64,000 nt of DNA, taken from Klebsiella indica. Its GTDB lineage: Bacteria; Pseudomonadota; Gammaproteobacteria; Enterobacterales; Enterobacteriaceae. Under the pieces are notes generated by a model. That model was not told where the DNA came from. It saw nothing but the letters and a program-made list of their open reading frames with translations, and did not search any database. Of the stretch, positions 34,934 through 43,899 are shown piece by piece (position 1 is the first letter of the stretch; every line of letters starts with the position of its first letter). The stretch is taken from contig NZ_VCHQ01000006.1 of NCBI RefSeq assembly GCF_005860775.1, positions 102,831-166,830 of the forward strand. The letters are read 5' to 3'. A program made the position numbers and the translations under genes.

Positions 34934-35992
34934 TCAGTTAGCGCTACGGAAGCGAGTCCACACCCGATCATACAGGCGCAGGTCTTTGCCCAGATTAGTG
35001 AAAATTTGGAGTTTTGCCCTGACCTCCGCTGGTGGGTTAGCCGCTGGGTTGTTCTTCAGCGCATCAGGCAACAGTGCCACCGCATCGCGGTTCGGCGTGC
35101 CGTTCATCTGCTGAGCCGTATTCAGTGCCGCTATTTCCGGCTGAAGAAAGAACTCCATAAATTTTTTGGCATTCGCCTTGTTCGGTGCACTATTCAGGAC
35201 ACACATGTCCTCCTGGTACATCGTCGCGCCTTCTTCAGGAATGACGTAGGCCAGTTCGTCCGGATTCTGAGACACATACATCAGCGCCCCAACGAAATAT
35301 TGAGCGGCTGCCACATCGCCGGATTGCACCAACGGTACACTTTCATAGGTTAAGGCAGAGATCAGCGGCTTACGGGCGGTAAGCCAGTCGGCAGCGACCT
35401 TCAGATCCTCTGGGTTGGTGGTGTTTACCGATTTATGGTTGACTATCAATCCGACTCCCAGCGTTTCCCGCATGTCGTCGAGCATAATCACTTTCTTGCC
35501 TTTTTTTGCCTCGGCGAAGAAGTCCTCCCACGACGTAATAGGCTTGTCCACTTTCTTTTTATTATAGAAAATCCCCACTGTTCCCCAGGCGTACGGCAGG
35601 CAGTATTCTCCTTTAGGATCGGTTTTCGCCCGTAAAAACTGCGGATCGATATGGGTAAATCCCGGTGCCTGATTGATGTCCGTGCGAGCCAGCAGCTTCA
35701 GAGAGGCCATGGCATCTTGCATGTGCACTGAGGGAAAAACGATGTCGTAACCGCTGGCGCCAGCCTGGATTTTGGCCAGCATCTCCTCGTTGCTGCCGTA
35801 GGTATCAAGCTTAACCTCAATACCTGTCTCTTTAGTAAATCGGGACAACACCTCCGGGTTGATATAATCACCCCAGTTATACAAGTGCAATTCTTCCGCC
35901 GCCTGTGCTGCCCCGCAGCCTAGCGCACCTAGCAGCAGTAATCCGCGAGCGATATTCTTCAGCCGTTCTACCTTGTATCTGGTCTGCATCAT
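34934..35992 (-). CDS. Periplasmic binding protein, PotF/PotD-like
   Basis: About 352 residues. A signal peptide (cut near AAQA-AEE) is followed by the PotD/PotF opening LHLYNWGDYINPEVL and by YDIVFPSVHMQ. It binds the cargo in the periplasm for the PotGHI-like machinery. The ATG after GAGGAGAAGAA was chosen; an upstream extension would run into an operator-like palindrome. Because the operon ends in a DmpA-like peptidase rather than polyamine enzymes, its ligand may be a small unusual peptide or amide instead of putrescine. Confidence 0.9.
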   Translation of the reverse strand: MMQTRYKVERLKNIARGLLLLGALGCGAAQAAEELHLYNWGDYINPEVLSRFTKETGIEVKLDTYGSNEEMLAKIQAGASGYDIVFPSVHMQDAMASLKLLARTDINQAPGFTHIDPQFLRAKTDPKGEYCLPYAWGTVGIFYNKKKVDKPITSWEDFFAEAKKGKKVIMLDDMRETLGVGLIVNHKSVNTTNPEDLKVAADWLTARKPLISALTYESVPLVQSGDVAAAQYFVGALMYVSQNPDELAYVIPEEGATMYQEDMCVLNSAPNKANAKKFMEFFLQPEIAALNTAQQMNGTPNRDAVALLPDALKNNPAANPPAEVRAKLQIFTNLGKDLRLYDRVWTRFRSAN

Positions 35993-36011
35993 TTCTTCTC
36001 CTCGTGGTTTT

Positions 36012-36025
36012 GACATAATTATGTC
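36012..36025. promoter_or_regulatory. Operator-like palindrome 1 (GACAT-N4-ATGTC)
   Basis: GACATAATTATGTC lies about 20 bases before the binding-protein start. A second copy of the same pattern lies 71 bases to the right, before the divergent RpiR gene. Paired identical palindromes between divergent genes suggest a shared regulator, most simply the RpiR-type protein encoded alongside. Confidence 0.6.
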
Positions 36026-36082
36026 TTTCGATTGAAATTTGCAATTTTAATGCCAGACTAAGAGATGTCAGATGCAGTAAAC

Positions 36083-36096
36083 GACATTTTTATGTC
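36083..36096. promoter_or_regulatory. Operator-like palindrome 2 (GACAT-N4-ATGTC)
   Basis: GACATTTTTATGTC, the same 5+5 inverted repeat with a 4-base spacer as the site at 36012. It lies about 50 bases before the RpiR start. An isolated ATGTC half-site occurs between the two. Confidence 0.6.
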
Positions 36097-36148
36097 ATAA
36101 AAATGGAAAAAGATATTTTTATACCTTAATCATCAACGAGGTAACCCG

Positions 36149-36991
36149 ATGATCGAAGAACGGCTGAAACAGCTGGACGGTAAACTCACCCCAGCTGAAT
36201 GGACGCTGTGGGCCTATATCAAGGCAAATCTTGAAAATATTGCGTTCGAAAATGGTGCAACGCTTGCGCAAAAAAGTGGCGTGAGTCCGAACACCGTCAG
36301 TCGCTTTCTGCGCCGTCTGGGCTACAAGGGATTGAAAGGACTCAAAGAAGATCTGCGTGACGAGGTACGAGTACGTTCTCTGCTTAATACCACCTTACTG
36401 GAACGGGTCGAGTCGAGAACAGACGATCTGACCCTCCATCTGAACCAGGAAATCGCCGCATTGGTCAAGTTTAGGGAACAACTCGACAGCCAGCACTGGC
36501 AGGATATAGTGGATTGTGTCAGCCAGGCGGAGCACGTTTTCATCTGTGGTTTTCAAACCATTCGCGGTCTGACAGAAGATTTCGCCAATCGCCTTTCGTT
36601 GGTCAGGCCTGACGTCACGTTTCTCGACCTCTATGGTGGCGTGTTGGGACGCTGGATCGACAGCCATGACAAACGCTGCTGTGTCATCCTGATTGATGTC
36701 GCACCCTACGCCGATGTGGGGATCGCATTCGCCAACGACTGTATTGGAGACCGTACAAACACCGATTTGGTCGTATTCACAGATGAATACGGCATTGCCA
36801 AATATATGAACACTCCACATATTATGGCTATCACCACTAATACCGGTCTGATGCTGGAGTCCACCGCCGGATTAGCCTACGCACTGAACGTATTACTGCA
36901 CTGCGTCGCCGCCAGCAACCGCGACAAATTGCAACACAGACTGGAACTCTACGACAGCCGAGTCAAACACCTGAAACTCTACCGAACTTGA
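36149..36991 (+). CDS. RpiR-family regulator of the putrescine-type importer operon
   Basis: A 280-residue regulator. The N-terminal ~75 residues are the RpiR helix-turn-helix (GATLAQKSGVSPNTVSRFLR), and residues ~120-260 are an SIS-type sensor domain. RpiR proteins usually sense sugar phosphates, but members also govern amino-acid and peptide uptake. It diverges from the importer-peptidase operon, and two matching palindromes lie between them. A canonical GxSxxT ligand loop in the SIS domain is not obvious (FICGFQTIRG), so the ligand may not be a sugar phosphate. Confidence 0.88.
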   Translation: MIEERLKQLDGKLTPAEWTLWAYIKANLENIAFENGATLAQKSGVSPNTVSRFLRRLGYKGLKGLKEDLRDEVRVRSLLNTTLLERVESRTDDLTLHLNQEIAALVKFREQLDSQHWQDIVDCVSQAEHVFICGFQTIRGLTEDFANRLSLVRPDVTFLDLYGGVLGRWIDSHDKRCCVILIDVAPYADVGIAFANDCIGDRTNTDLVVFTDEYGIAKYMNTPHIMAITTNTGLMLESTAGLAYALNVLLHCVAASNRDKLQHRLELYDSRVKHLKLYRT

Positions 36992-37214
36992 CAACCTAAG
37001 GTGTCGGGCAGGTGATAAGTTAAAACGCATACAGATTGAGTTCACGGGCAACAGCAACGCCAGTGCCCTCTGCAAGTCAGGAGTACGACCACGAGAAATC
37101 CAACTTACATAAAGGGCAGATGATGAGTCCTCTGACATAACAGGCAGCATCGAATTTCCCGAATCCCCCTTGCCCTATAATGGTACACACCTGCCAGTTA
37201 ACACGCCTTTTTAG

Positions 37215-37238
37215 TGCACCAGGCATTATCCTGGTGCA
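37215..37238. promoter_or_regulatory. Perfect 9-base inverted repeat upstream of sigma-54 promoter
   Basis: TGCACCAGG-cattat-CCTGGTGCA. It lies about 80-90 bases before the sigma-54-type promoter, where an enhancer-binding protein could sit. The GCACC and GGTGC ends recall NtrC sites, but their spacing is wider than the NtrC consensus. No T-run follows, so a terminator for the preceding gene is less likely. Confidence 0.5.
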
Positions 37239-37303
37239 GCACATCTCGCCTGTGAGTCTCCCGAAAAATCATAACAACATGAAAAATAATATAAAAAAAA
37301 TCA

Positions 37304-37319
37304 TGGCACACCATTTGCT
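37304..37319 (+). promoter_or_regulatory. Sigma-54 (RpoN) type promoter
   Basis: TGGCACACCATTTGCT matches the sigma-54 consensus TGGCACG-N4-TTGCW at all positions but one, with exact GG-to-GC spacing. The expected transcription start is about 60 bases before the RpiR start. The downstream genes are for nitrogen-compound uptake and breakdown, which fits RpoN control. Confidence 0.75.
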
Positions 37320-37389
37320 TATCTCTGGCACAACCGTTCGAAAATTAAGTTAATCATGAAACACCAGTACCAATGATTGAGGGAATAGA

Positions 37390-38268
37390 ATGAAGAATAA
37401 TGATGCACCTGAAAATAGCCAGTCACTGGAGACCGTGATTCGCAAGCGCTATAGCATGTTATCACCCTCAGAGAAAAAATTTGTTTCAGTATTATTAGAA
37501 CAACAAAACCATCTGGGATATTACAGTGCGACGGAACTGGCAATAAAAGCAGGGGTATCAAAATCTACCGCCGCTCGCTGTTTTCGCCAACTGGGATTTA
37601 GTGATTTTAATGAGTTTCGCCAAAGTGTATTGCCCCTTCGCGAAAATACAAACTCACCGCTGGCGCAAATGGCGCGAACTGAAAACCGGGATCTGGACGC
37701 CACGTCTCGATTCGAAAAACATATTTATCAAGAGCAGGAAAATTTAAACCAGCTATTACTTTCCGGGCAACAAAAATCTCTGGAAACGTGTGTGGATATT
37801 GTTGGTTCTGCGTCACATGTCTGGATTGCAGGGTTTCGTAATGGTTATACCCTGGCATGCTATGCCCAGGCACTATTATCCAATATCCGATCGCATGTCA
37901 CTCTTTTGAATAAAGGGGACGGGCACTTTGCGGAAAACCTTGCCAGCATGAAAGCGCAGGATGTTCTTATATTAATGGATTTCCCTCGCCGGACTAAATT
38001 GCTTTCCCACATCGTACAGATAGCCAAAAAAAACAACGTGCGCATTGTGGCCTTCAGCGATCAAACATTATCGCCAGTCACCTCAGAATATGAAGTGGTA
38101 ATTAGTTGCCAAAATGAAAGCATCACATCATTTAATTCTTATATTGCTGGTCTGAGCATGGTAAATTATCTGACCAACGAAATTAGTTTTGCTTATCCAG
38201 AACAATCCCAGCGTACATTGCAAAGAATAGAGCAAAATCACCAGTTAATGAGTGATCTTATTGATTAA
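37390..38268 (+). CDS. RpiR-family regulator of the carbamoyl-amino-acid operon
   Basis: A 292-residue regulator with the RpiR helix-turn-helix (ATELAIKAGVSKSTAARCFR, about 50-70) and an SIS-type domain (about 125-270). It is the first gene after the sigma-54-type promoter and is followed by the amidase gene after 17 bases, so it may control its own operon. It is not a close copy of the other RpiR gene in this window. The ligand is unknown. Confidence 0.88.
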   Translation: MKNNDAPENSQSLETVIRKRYSMLSPSEKKFVSVLLEQQNHLGYYSATELAIKAGVSKSTAARCFRQLGFSDFNEFRQSVLPLRENTNSPLAQMARTENRDLDATSRFEKHIYQEQENLNQLLLSGQQKSLETCVDIVGSASHVWIAGFRNGYTLACYAQALLSNIRSHVTLLNKGDGHFAENLASMKAQDVLILMDFPRRTKLLSHIVQIAKKNNVRIVAFSDQTLSPVTSEYEVVISCQNESITSFNSYIAGLSMVNYLTNEISFAYPEQSQRTLQRIEQNHQLMSDLID

Positions 38269-38285
38269 GACCGAAAGGAAAAACA

Positions 38286-39233
38286 ATGCCAAGGTATATA
38301 AACGTCGCCATTGGTCAATTAGGACCAGTGAATCGCGAAGACTCTCGCACATCTGTAATAAACCGTATGATGAAAATGATGCGGGAAGCCAAGGCGCTTG
38401 CTGCTGATATTATCGTCTATCCAGAACTGGCATTAACGACATTTTTCCCACGCTGGTATATGGAAAAAGAAGATATTGACCAGTGGTTTGAAAAAGAGAT
38501 GCCGAGTAAAGAAACTCAACCGCTATTTTCACTGGCCAAAGAGTTGAGTATTGGTTTCTATTTGGGATATGCCGAAAAAGAGACTAAAGATGGCTGCGCA
38601 CATTATTATAACAGCGCAATTCTGGTTGATAAGCACGCTGAAATTATTGGGAAATATCGCAAAGTTCATCTGCCAGGCCATAAAGAATATGAGCCGTGGA
38701 GACGTTTTCAACATCTGGAAAAACGTTATTTTGAACCGGGCGATCGCTTTCCTGTATGGACCGCTTTTGATGGCGTTATGGGCATGGCGCTTTGTAATGA
38801 TCGCCGCTGGCCGGAAACGTATCGGGTTATGGGGTTGCAGGGAGTAGAAATGGTGTTCATCGGCTATAACACGCCGGTACATAATGCCCCGGCACCGCTG
38901 CATGACGATCTGTCGCTGTTTCACAATCAACTTTCATTACAGGCTGGCGCCTATCATAACGGCTGCTGGGTAGTCGGTGTTGCCAAAGCCGGTTGTGAAG
39001 AGAATATTGAGCAAATAGGCGGGAGCTGTATCGTCGCGCCATCAGGCGAAGTTGTCACCGCTTGCATCACGAAAGGTGACGAAGTGGTGGTCGCCCATTG
39101 TGATCTCGATTTTTGTCAAATTTATAAACGCACTACCTTTAATTTCGATCTCCATCGGCAGCCTCACGCTTATAAAGAAATTATCCAATATAAGGGCGAG
39201 ACATTAAACGCTGACGGTTCGTTACGCTCATAA
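38286..39233 (+). CDS. N-carbamoyl-D-amino-acid amidohydrolase-like nitrilase-superfamily enzyme
   Basis: A 315-residue carbon-nitrogen hydrolase. The catalytic triad is visible: Glu in VYPELAL, Lys in YRKVHLPGH and Cys in MALCNDRRWPE. The NDRRWPE segment is typical of D-carbamoylases, which split N-carbamoyl-D-amino acids to the D-amino acid, CO2 and ammonia. It lacks a signal peptide, so it acts in the cytoplasm. AAGGA precedes the ATG. It lies between the RpiR gene and an amino-acid importer, so imported carbamoyl or amide compounds are likely substrates. Other N-acyl amides remain possible. Confidence 0.87.
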   Translation: MPRYINVAIGQLGPVNREDSRTSVINRMMKMMREAKALAADIIVYPELALTTFFPRWYMEKEDIDQWFEKEMPSKETQPLFSLAKELSIGFYLGYAEKETKDGCAHYYNSAILVDKHAEIIGKYRKVHLPGHKEYEPWRRFQHLEKRYFEPGDRFPVWTAFDGVMGMALCNDRRWPETYRVMGLQGVEMVFIGYNTPVHNAPAPLHDDLSLFHNQLSLQAGAYHNGCWVVGVAKAGCEENIEQIGGSCIVAPSGEVVTACITKGDEVVVAHCDLDFCQIYKRTTFNFDLHRQPHAYKEIIQYKGETLNADGSLRS

Positions 39234-39265
39234 ACTATCCATCCATTAAAACTGTGAGGTACTTT

Positions 39266-40042
39266 ATGCTTCATCTTAAAAAGATTCTTCTGTTCTCCTT
39301 TTCATTCATATTGCTGGCCATGCTCTCCCGAATGGCAAATGCTGATGACGGTCTGGCAAAAATAAAGCAACGAGGCTCACTGATTGTCGCTACTGGCAAT
39401 TATAAACCCTTCGAATATTATGACGATAACAACCAATTAGTTGGTTACGACATTGATATTGCCAGAGCAGTGGCAAAAAAAATCGGTGTCAAACTAAAAG
39501 TGGAAGATATGCAATTTACCGCATTAATTCCATCGGTACAGAGTGGTCATGCCGATATGGTTATTGCCGCCATGTACATCACCGACACGCGAAAAAAAGT
39601 GGCGGATTTTTCACAGCCCTATTTAAAAACAGGCATGGTATTCGTCACCCGTTCTGATAATACGACCGTGACAAATGCTGCATCTTTAAAAGGACTAACC
39701 GTAGGGGTAAAAAGCGGTGCGACGAGCGAACAGATTGCGCACCAGCTTAATAAGGACATTCCCTTTACGATTAAAACCTATCAGGATACTGCCCAGCAGA
39801 CCATGGACCTCGCGAATGGCCGCCTTGATGTAACAATCAACGACTTATTAAATCAGCTTGAGCTGAACAAAGTCTTCCCACAGGTAAAAATTGTTGGCAA
39901 ACCATTTACTGAGGCAGCGCTGGGTATTGCCGTAGCGAAGGGTAACACTTCCTTATTATCCATCATTAATGCGGTAATCGCTGAACAAAAAGCAAATGGT
40001 GAAGCTGAAAGCCTCTATAAAAAGTGGATTATTGGGCAGTAA
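39266..40042 (+). CDS. Amino-acid ABC transporter substrate-binding protein (family 3)
   Basis: A 258-residue periplasmic protein. The signal peptide is cut near MANA-DDG, followed by LIVATGNYKPFEYYDDNNQL, the family 3 opening, and LKGLTVGVKSGATSEQ. The ATG after GAGGTACTTT was chosen over an upstream GTG that overlaps the ribosome site. It delivers its ligand to the permease and ATPase encoded next. An acidic-amide or carbamoyl amino acid is suggested by context only. Confidence 0.9.
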   Translation: MLHLKKILLFSFSFILLAMLSRMANADDGLAKIKQRGSLIVATGNYKPFEYYDDNNQLVGYDIDIARAVAKKIGVKLKVEDMQFTALIPSVQSGHADMVIAAMYITDTRKKVADFSQPYLKTGMVFVTRSDNTTVTNAASLKGLTVGVKSGATSEQIAHQLNKDIPFTIKTYQDTAQQTMDLANGRLDVTINDLLNQLELNKVFPQVKIVGKPFTEAALGIAVAKGNTSLLSIINAVIAEQKANGEAESLYKKWIIGQ

Positions 40043-40065
40043 CTTTCTTTCCAGGGTAAATCCTA

Positions 40066-40722
40066 ATGATGACGCTGAATTATGAAGTTGTATTAAGCAA
40101 AATGCCATTATTGCTTCAGGGCTGTTTAATGACTCTGGAAGTATCCCTATTGGCTTTATTACTGGGGGTGACCACAGGAATTATTGGTTCATTATGTCGC
40201 CTGTCCACCAATAAATTTCTGAACCTGTTAGCATTCCTGTATGTCTGGTTTTTTCGTGGTACTCCTTTTATGGTTCAGCTTTTTATTCTCTATTTTGGTT
40301 TACCGAGTATTGGTCTGCCCATGAGTAGTATGAGTGCCGGTATTATAGGACTGGGGTTATATACCGGCTCCTATATCACGGAAATCATCCGCGGTTCTAT
40401 TTTAGCCGTAGATAAAGGCCAGGCGGAGGCGGCTGAATCGTTAGGAATGAATGGTCCACAAGCGCTCTGGCATATCATTGCGCCGCAGGCCATTAAGTTA
40501 TGCATTCCGGCACTGGTTAATCAATTCATAATGACCATTAAGAACTCCTCTATCGTCTCTTTAGTCACGATATCGGAACTCTTTCATGTGGCGGATCGCA
40601 TTAACTCATCAACATTTCGTTCCTTCGAAGTTTATACCACTATCGCGGTGCTGTACCTGATCATGAACTCGGTCTTCATGATTGTGGCAGCCAGACTGGA
40701 AAAAAGGATGGCCCGTTCATGA
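40066..40722 (+). CDS. Amino-acid ABC transporter permease (HisM/GlnP family)
   Basis: A 218-residue inner-membrane protein with about five helices. It contains [18 protein letters not shown] and the EAA loop [21 protein letters not shown] single permease, so probably a homodimer. It overlaps the ATPase gene by 4 bases (ATGA), implying coupled translation. Confidence 0.92.
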   Translation: MMTLNYEVVLSKMPLLLQGCLMTLEVSLLALLLGVTTGIIGSLCRLSTNKFLNLLAFLYVWFFRGTPFMVQLFILYFGLPSIGLPMSSMSAGIIGLGLYTGSYITEIIRGSILAVDKGQAEAAESLGMNGPQALWHIIAPQAIKLCIPALVNQFIMTIKNSSIVSLVTISELFHVADRINSSTFRSFEVYTTIAVLYLIMNSVFMIVAARLEKRMARS

Positions 40723-41462
40723 ATCATTATATGCTTGAAATGCATCAGGTCACAAAACGCTTTGGCGATCACGAAGTGCTAAAACAATTTTCCTTACTGG
40801 TTTCCCCCGGTGAAAAAGTCGTACTGATCGGGCCGAGCGGTTCAGGAAAAAGCACCGTACTCCGCTGTATTAACCATCTGGAACCAATCCAGGGCGGGAA
40901 TATTATCGTCAACGGTCACGAGGTAAGAGATAAACGTTCCTTGCGCCAGTTGCGCCAGAACATCGGTATGGTGTTCCAGCGTTTTAATCTGTTTCCCCAT
41001 AAAAGCGTACTGGAAAACGTTATGTCCGGACCAGTCATCGTCAAAAAAATGCCCGTTGCCGAAGCCCGCCAACGAGCACTAAGCCTGTTGGATCGCGTCG
41101 GCCTTGCCGACAAAGTGCACAGCTACCCCAAAGAACTCTCTGGCGGCCAGCAACAGCGCGCGGCCATTGCCCGGGCGCTCGCCATGAATCCTGATGTCAT
41201 GCTGTTTGACGAGCCGACTTCCGCGCTTGACCCTGAGCTGGTTGACGAGGTGCTGTCGGTAATGACCAATTTGGCTAAAGAGGGCATGACGATGCTGGTC
41301 GTCACGCATGAGATGGCGTTCGCCCGTGAATTTGGCGATCGTGTTCTGTTTATGGATCAAGGCATGGTGGTCGAGGAAGGCACCGCAGAACAGATATTTA
41401 CTGCGCCGCAACAGCAGCGGACCCGCGATTTTTTACGCCGCGTATATCGTCACGCAAATTAA
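40719..41462 (+). CDS. Amino-acid ABC transporter ATPase (GlnQ-like)
   Basis: A 247-residue ATPase with Walker [11 protein letters not shown]-loop [11 protein letters not shown], signature LSGGQQQR, Walker [16 protein letters not shown] and THEM. It powers the importer whose binding protein and permease precede it. It is distinct from the ATPase at 24460 but in the same subfamily. Confidence 0.92.
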   Translation: MNHYMLEMHQVTKRFGDHEVLKQFSLLVSPGEKVVLIGPSGSGKSTVLRCINHLEPIQGGNIIVNGHEVRDKRSLRQLRQNIGMVFQRFNLFPHKSVLENVMSGPVIVKKMPVAEARQRALSLLDRVGLADKVHSYPKELSGGQQQRAAIARALAMNPDVMLFDEPTSALDPELVDEVLSVMTNLAKEGMTMLVVTHEMAFAREFGDRVLFMDQGMVVEEGTAEQIFTAPQQQRTRDFLRRVYRHAN

Positions 41463-41485
41463 CCACAATCCCCAGGAGAGAGACA

Positions 41486-42685
41486 ATGACAGATCTGATT
41501 CGCGCGGTCGTTAACTCATCACGTTCAGCGCCCAATGATGTGCTGTCGGCCTTCACGCCATCAGTGTTGAAAAATGTTATCGCGTTCCATCAATCCATTC
41601 CCGGTTATCGCCCAACGCCACTAACACCGCTTCCACTGCTCGCCCGTACGCTGGGAGTAAAAACGATACAAGTGAAAGATGAGTCGCACCGTTTTGGCCT
41701 CAATGCCTTCAAGGCGCTGGGGGCATCCTGGGCGATGGCGAATCACCTTGCGCAGCAACTGGAGCTAACGGAGCAATCGCTCACCTTCCCCCAGCTACAA
41801 GCAGCGTTGCGCCATCAGCCTTCGCTAACTCAAACCTTTGCGACCACGACGGACGGCAATCACGGGCGCGGCGTGGCGTGGATGGCACGCCTGTCAGGAC
41901 AAAAAGCGGTCATTAACATGCCCGCCGGCACCACCACCGAACGCTTACAGGCGATCCGCGCGGAAGGTGCGGCAGCGCAGATTGTACCGATGAACTATGA
42001 CGATGCCGTACGTCTTACCGCAAAGCAGGCGGAGGAAGCAGGTTGGGTTATCATGCAGGATACGGCCTGGCCCGGTTATGAAGCGATCCCCTTGTGGATC
42101 ATGCAGGGCTATAGCACGCTGATTACTGAAATCGCAGAACAGCTCACTGAATTGCCCACCCATCTTTTTGTTCAGGCTGGCGTTGGCGCGTTTGCTGGCG
42201 CTATTCAAGCGGCAGCCATTGCCCGCTGGGGCGAACAAGCGCCCAGAGTGATCATTGTTGAATCCAGTCAGGCAGATTGCCTTTACCGTTCAGTCCAGCG
42301 CAACGACGGACAAACCGTCGCCGTCAGCGGCGCGCTGGAGACTATTATGGCCGGTCTCGCCTGTGGCGAAGCCAATACGATCGCCTGGCCCATTCTTCGC
42401 GATAACAGCTACGCCTTTCTCTCCTGTGAAGACGAGGTCGCAGCACTCGGAATGCGCATGTTAGCCGCGCCCTGCCCGGGCGATATGCCCATTACCAGCG
42501 GAGAATCCGGTGCGGTCAGCGCCGGTGCGCTGGGGATACTGATGCAGCCGGACTATGCATCAATGGCACAAATGCTCGATCTGGATCACAACGCCCGCGT
42601 TCTGCTAATCAGCACCGAAGGCGATACCGACAAAGCCGGCTATCGCAACATTGTCTGGGGCGGCCAGCATACGCTTTCCTTGTAG
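41486..42685 (+). CDS. dpaL: Diaminopropionate ammonia-lyase (YgeX/DpaL-like)
   Basis: A 399-residue PLP fold-type II enzyme. The PLP lysine is in FGLNAFKALG, TTDGNHGRG is the phosphate-region loop, and a glycine-rich segment follows (SGESGAVSAG). DpaL degrades D- and L-2,3-diaminopropionate to pyruvate and two ammonia. Length and motifs match E. coli YgeX. AGGAGAGAG precedes the ATG. In E. coli ygeX is also next to the M20 gene ygeY, as here. With the amidase and importer it would complete release of nitrogen and a keto acid from an imported derivative. Confidence 0.9.
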   Translation: MTDLIRAVVNSSRSAPNDVLSAFTPSVLKNVIAFHQSIPGYRPTPLTPLPLLARTLGVKTIQVKDESHRFGLNAFKALGASWAMANHLAQQLELTEQSLTFPQLQAALRHQPSLTQTFATTTDGNHGRGVAWMARLSGQKAVINMPAGTTTERLQAIRAEGAAAQIVPMNYDDAVRLTAKQAEEAGWVIMQDTAWPGYEAIPLWIMQGYSTLITEIAEQLTELPTHLFVQAGVGAFAGAIQAAAIARWGEQAPRVIIVESSQADCLYRSVQRNDGQTVAVSGALETIMAGLACGEANTIAWPILRDNSYAFLSCEDEVAALGMRMLAAPCPGDMPITSGESGAVSAGALGILMQPDYASMAQMLDLDHNARVLLISTEGDTDKAGYRNIVWGGQHTLSL

Positions 42686-42711
42686 TCACCATCTAACCTT
42701 CGAGAACAAGA

Positions 42712-43899
42712 ATGAATCAACAACGCCAAAATACGGTTATCACCTGCTGCCAGCGTTTAATCCAGAAACAAAGTTACTCCGGGCAGGAAAAAGTGGTCGT
42801 GGATGAAATTCACACTATTATGACGGAACTGGGCTACGACGAGATCACCATTGATCGCTACGGCAATATTATCGGGATGATGAAAGGCCATCTGCCGGGC
42901 AGACATATTCTGTTTGATGGGCATATTGATACCGTTCCGGTAAATGCCGCTCAGTGGCAATACTCCCCCTATTCCGCGGAGATTATCGATGACAAAATAT
43001 ATGGTCGTGGCACTTCCGATATGAAAGGAGCAGTTGCCGCCATGCTGACCGCCATTAGCAATTTCGCCCACGATAGCAACCGGCAGTTTGCCGGAAATCT
43101 GTACGTCTCCTGTGTTGTACATGAAGAGTGTTTTGAAGGTGTCGCCAGCCGGTTGATCAGCCAGAATGTGAAGCCGGATGTGGTGATCATTGGCGAAGCC
43201 TCCGAGCTGAATCTGAAGATTGGTCAGCGCGGGCGCGCAGAAATCTTACTGGAAACTTTCGGTAAACCTGCCCATTCCGCCAACCCGGAAACCGGCATCA
43301 ATGCGGTCTATAGCATGGCTACTTTACTGAATGCGTTGCAAAAACTACCCGTGGAACAACACCCGCAGTTAGGTAAAGGGATCCTGGAAGTAACGGATAT
43401 TAAATCCTCCCCCTGGCCTGGCGCTTCCGTGGTTCCTGACTATTGCCGGGCCACAGCAGACCGTCGTCTGCTCACCGGAGAAACACCGGCATCCGTGCTT
43501 GCGCCATTGCAGATGTTGCTCGATCAGTGCGCCGAACATAACCCACATTTTAAGGCGAAAGTGAGTTTTGCTGAGGGAGAGGAAACGTGCTGGACTGGTG
43601 AACAGATTCAGGCGATGCGGTTTTTCCCTGGTTGGATCATGGATGAGGCCAGCCCGTTGGTGCAAACCGCTCTGACCGCTTTGCGTGAATCCGGTCTGAC
43701 GCCAGAGGTGACCACCTATTCTTTCTGCACTAACGGCAGCCATTATGCCGGTGAAGCAAATATCCCAACGCTCGGCTTCGGGCCATCACGGGAGAACTTA
43801 GCTCATGTGATCGATGAATACATCGAAGTGAAACAACTGCTGGGCGCATCACAGGGTTACTATGCGTTGGCAAAAGCGTTAACTAAATCTGAAAGTTGA
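42712..43899 (+). CDS. ygeY: M20-family deacylase/peptidase (YgeY-like)
   Basis: A 395-residue zinc enzyme with the M20 ligands and catalytic residues in DGHIDTVP, GRGTSDMKG and VVHEECFEG, and a lid domain (about 185-290). It would cleave an N-acyl group or dipeptide bond. It is the last gene of the operon and 26 bases after dpaL. The pair order equals ygeX-ygeY of E. coli, where the natural substrate is uncertain. ArgE and DapE relatives are the closest functional parallels. Confidence 0.85.
   Translation: MNQQRQNTVITCCQRLIQKQSYSGQEKVVVDEIHTIMTELGYDEITIDRYGNIIGMMKGHLPGRHILFDGHIDTVPVNAAQWQYSPYSAEIIDDKIYGRGTSDMKGAVAAMLTAISNFAHDSNRQFAGNLYVSCVVHEECFEGVASRLISQNVKPDVVIIGEASELNLKIGQRGRAEILLETFGKPAHSANPETGINAVYSMATLLNALQKLPVEQHPQLGKGILEVTDIKSSPWPGASVVPDYCRATADRRLLTGETPASVLAPLQMLLDQCAEHNPHFKAKVSFAEGEETCWTGEQIQAMRFFPGWIMDEASPLVQTALTALRESGLTPEVTTYSFCTNGSHYAGEANIPTLGFGPSRENLAHVIDEYIEVKQLLGASQGYYALAKALTKSES

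Larger units (their letters stand above)
36992..37389. other. Intergenic control region of the second RpiR operon
   Basis: Nearly 400 bases with no gene. It contains a 9+9 palindrome (37215-37238) and a sigma-54-type promoter (37304-37319), both listed separately, upstream of the RpiR/amidase operon. The part next to the promoter is very A-rich, which would help DNA bending. Confidence 0.6.

Noticed and set aside
37215..37238. Canonical NtrC enhancer site
   Set aside because: GCACC and GGTGC ends are present but 12 bases apart, wider than the NtrC consensus; reported only as a palindrome.
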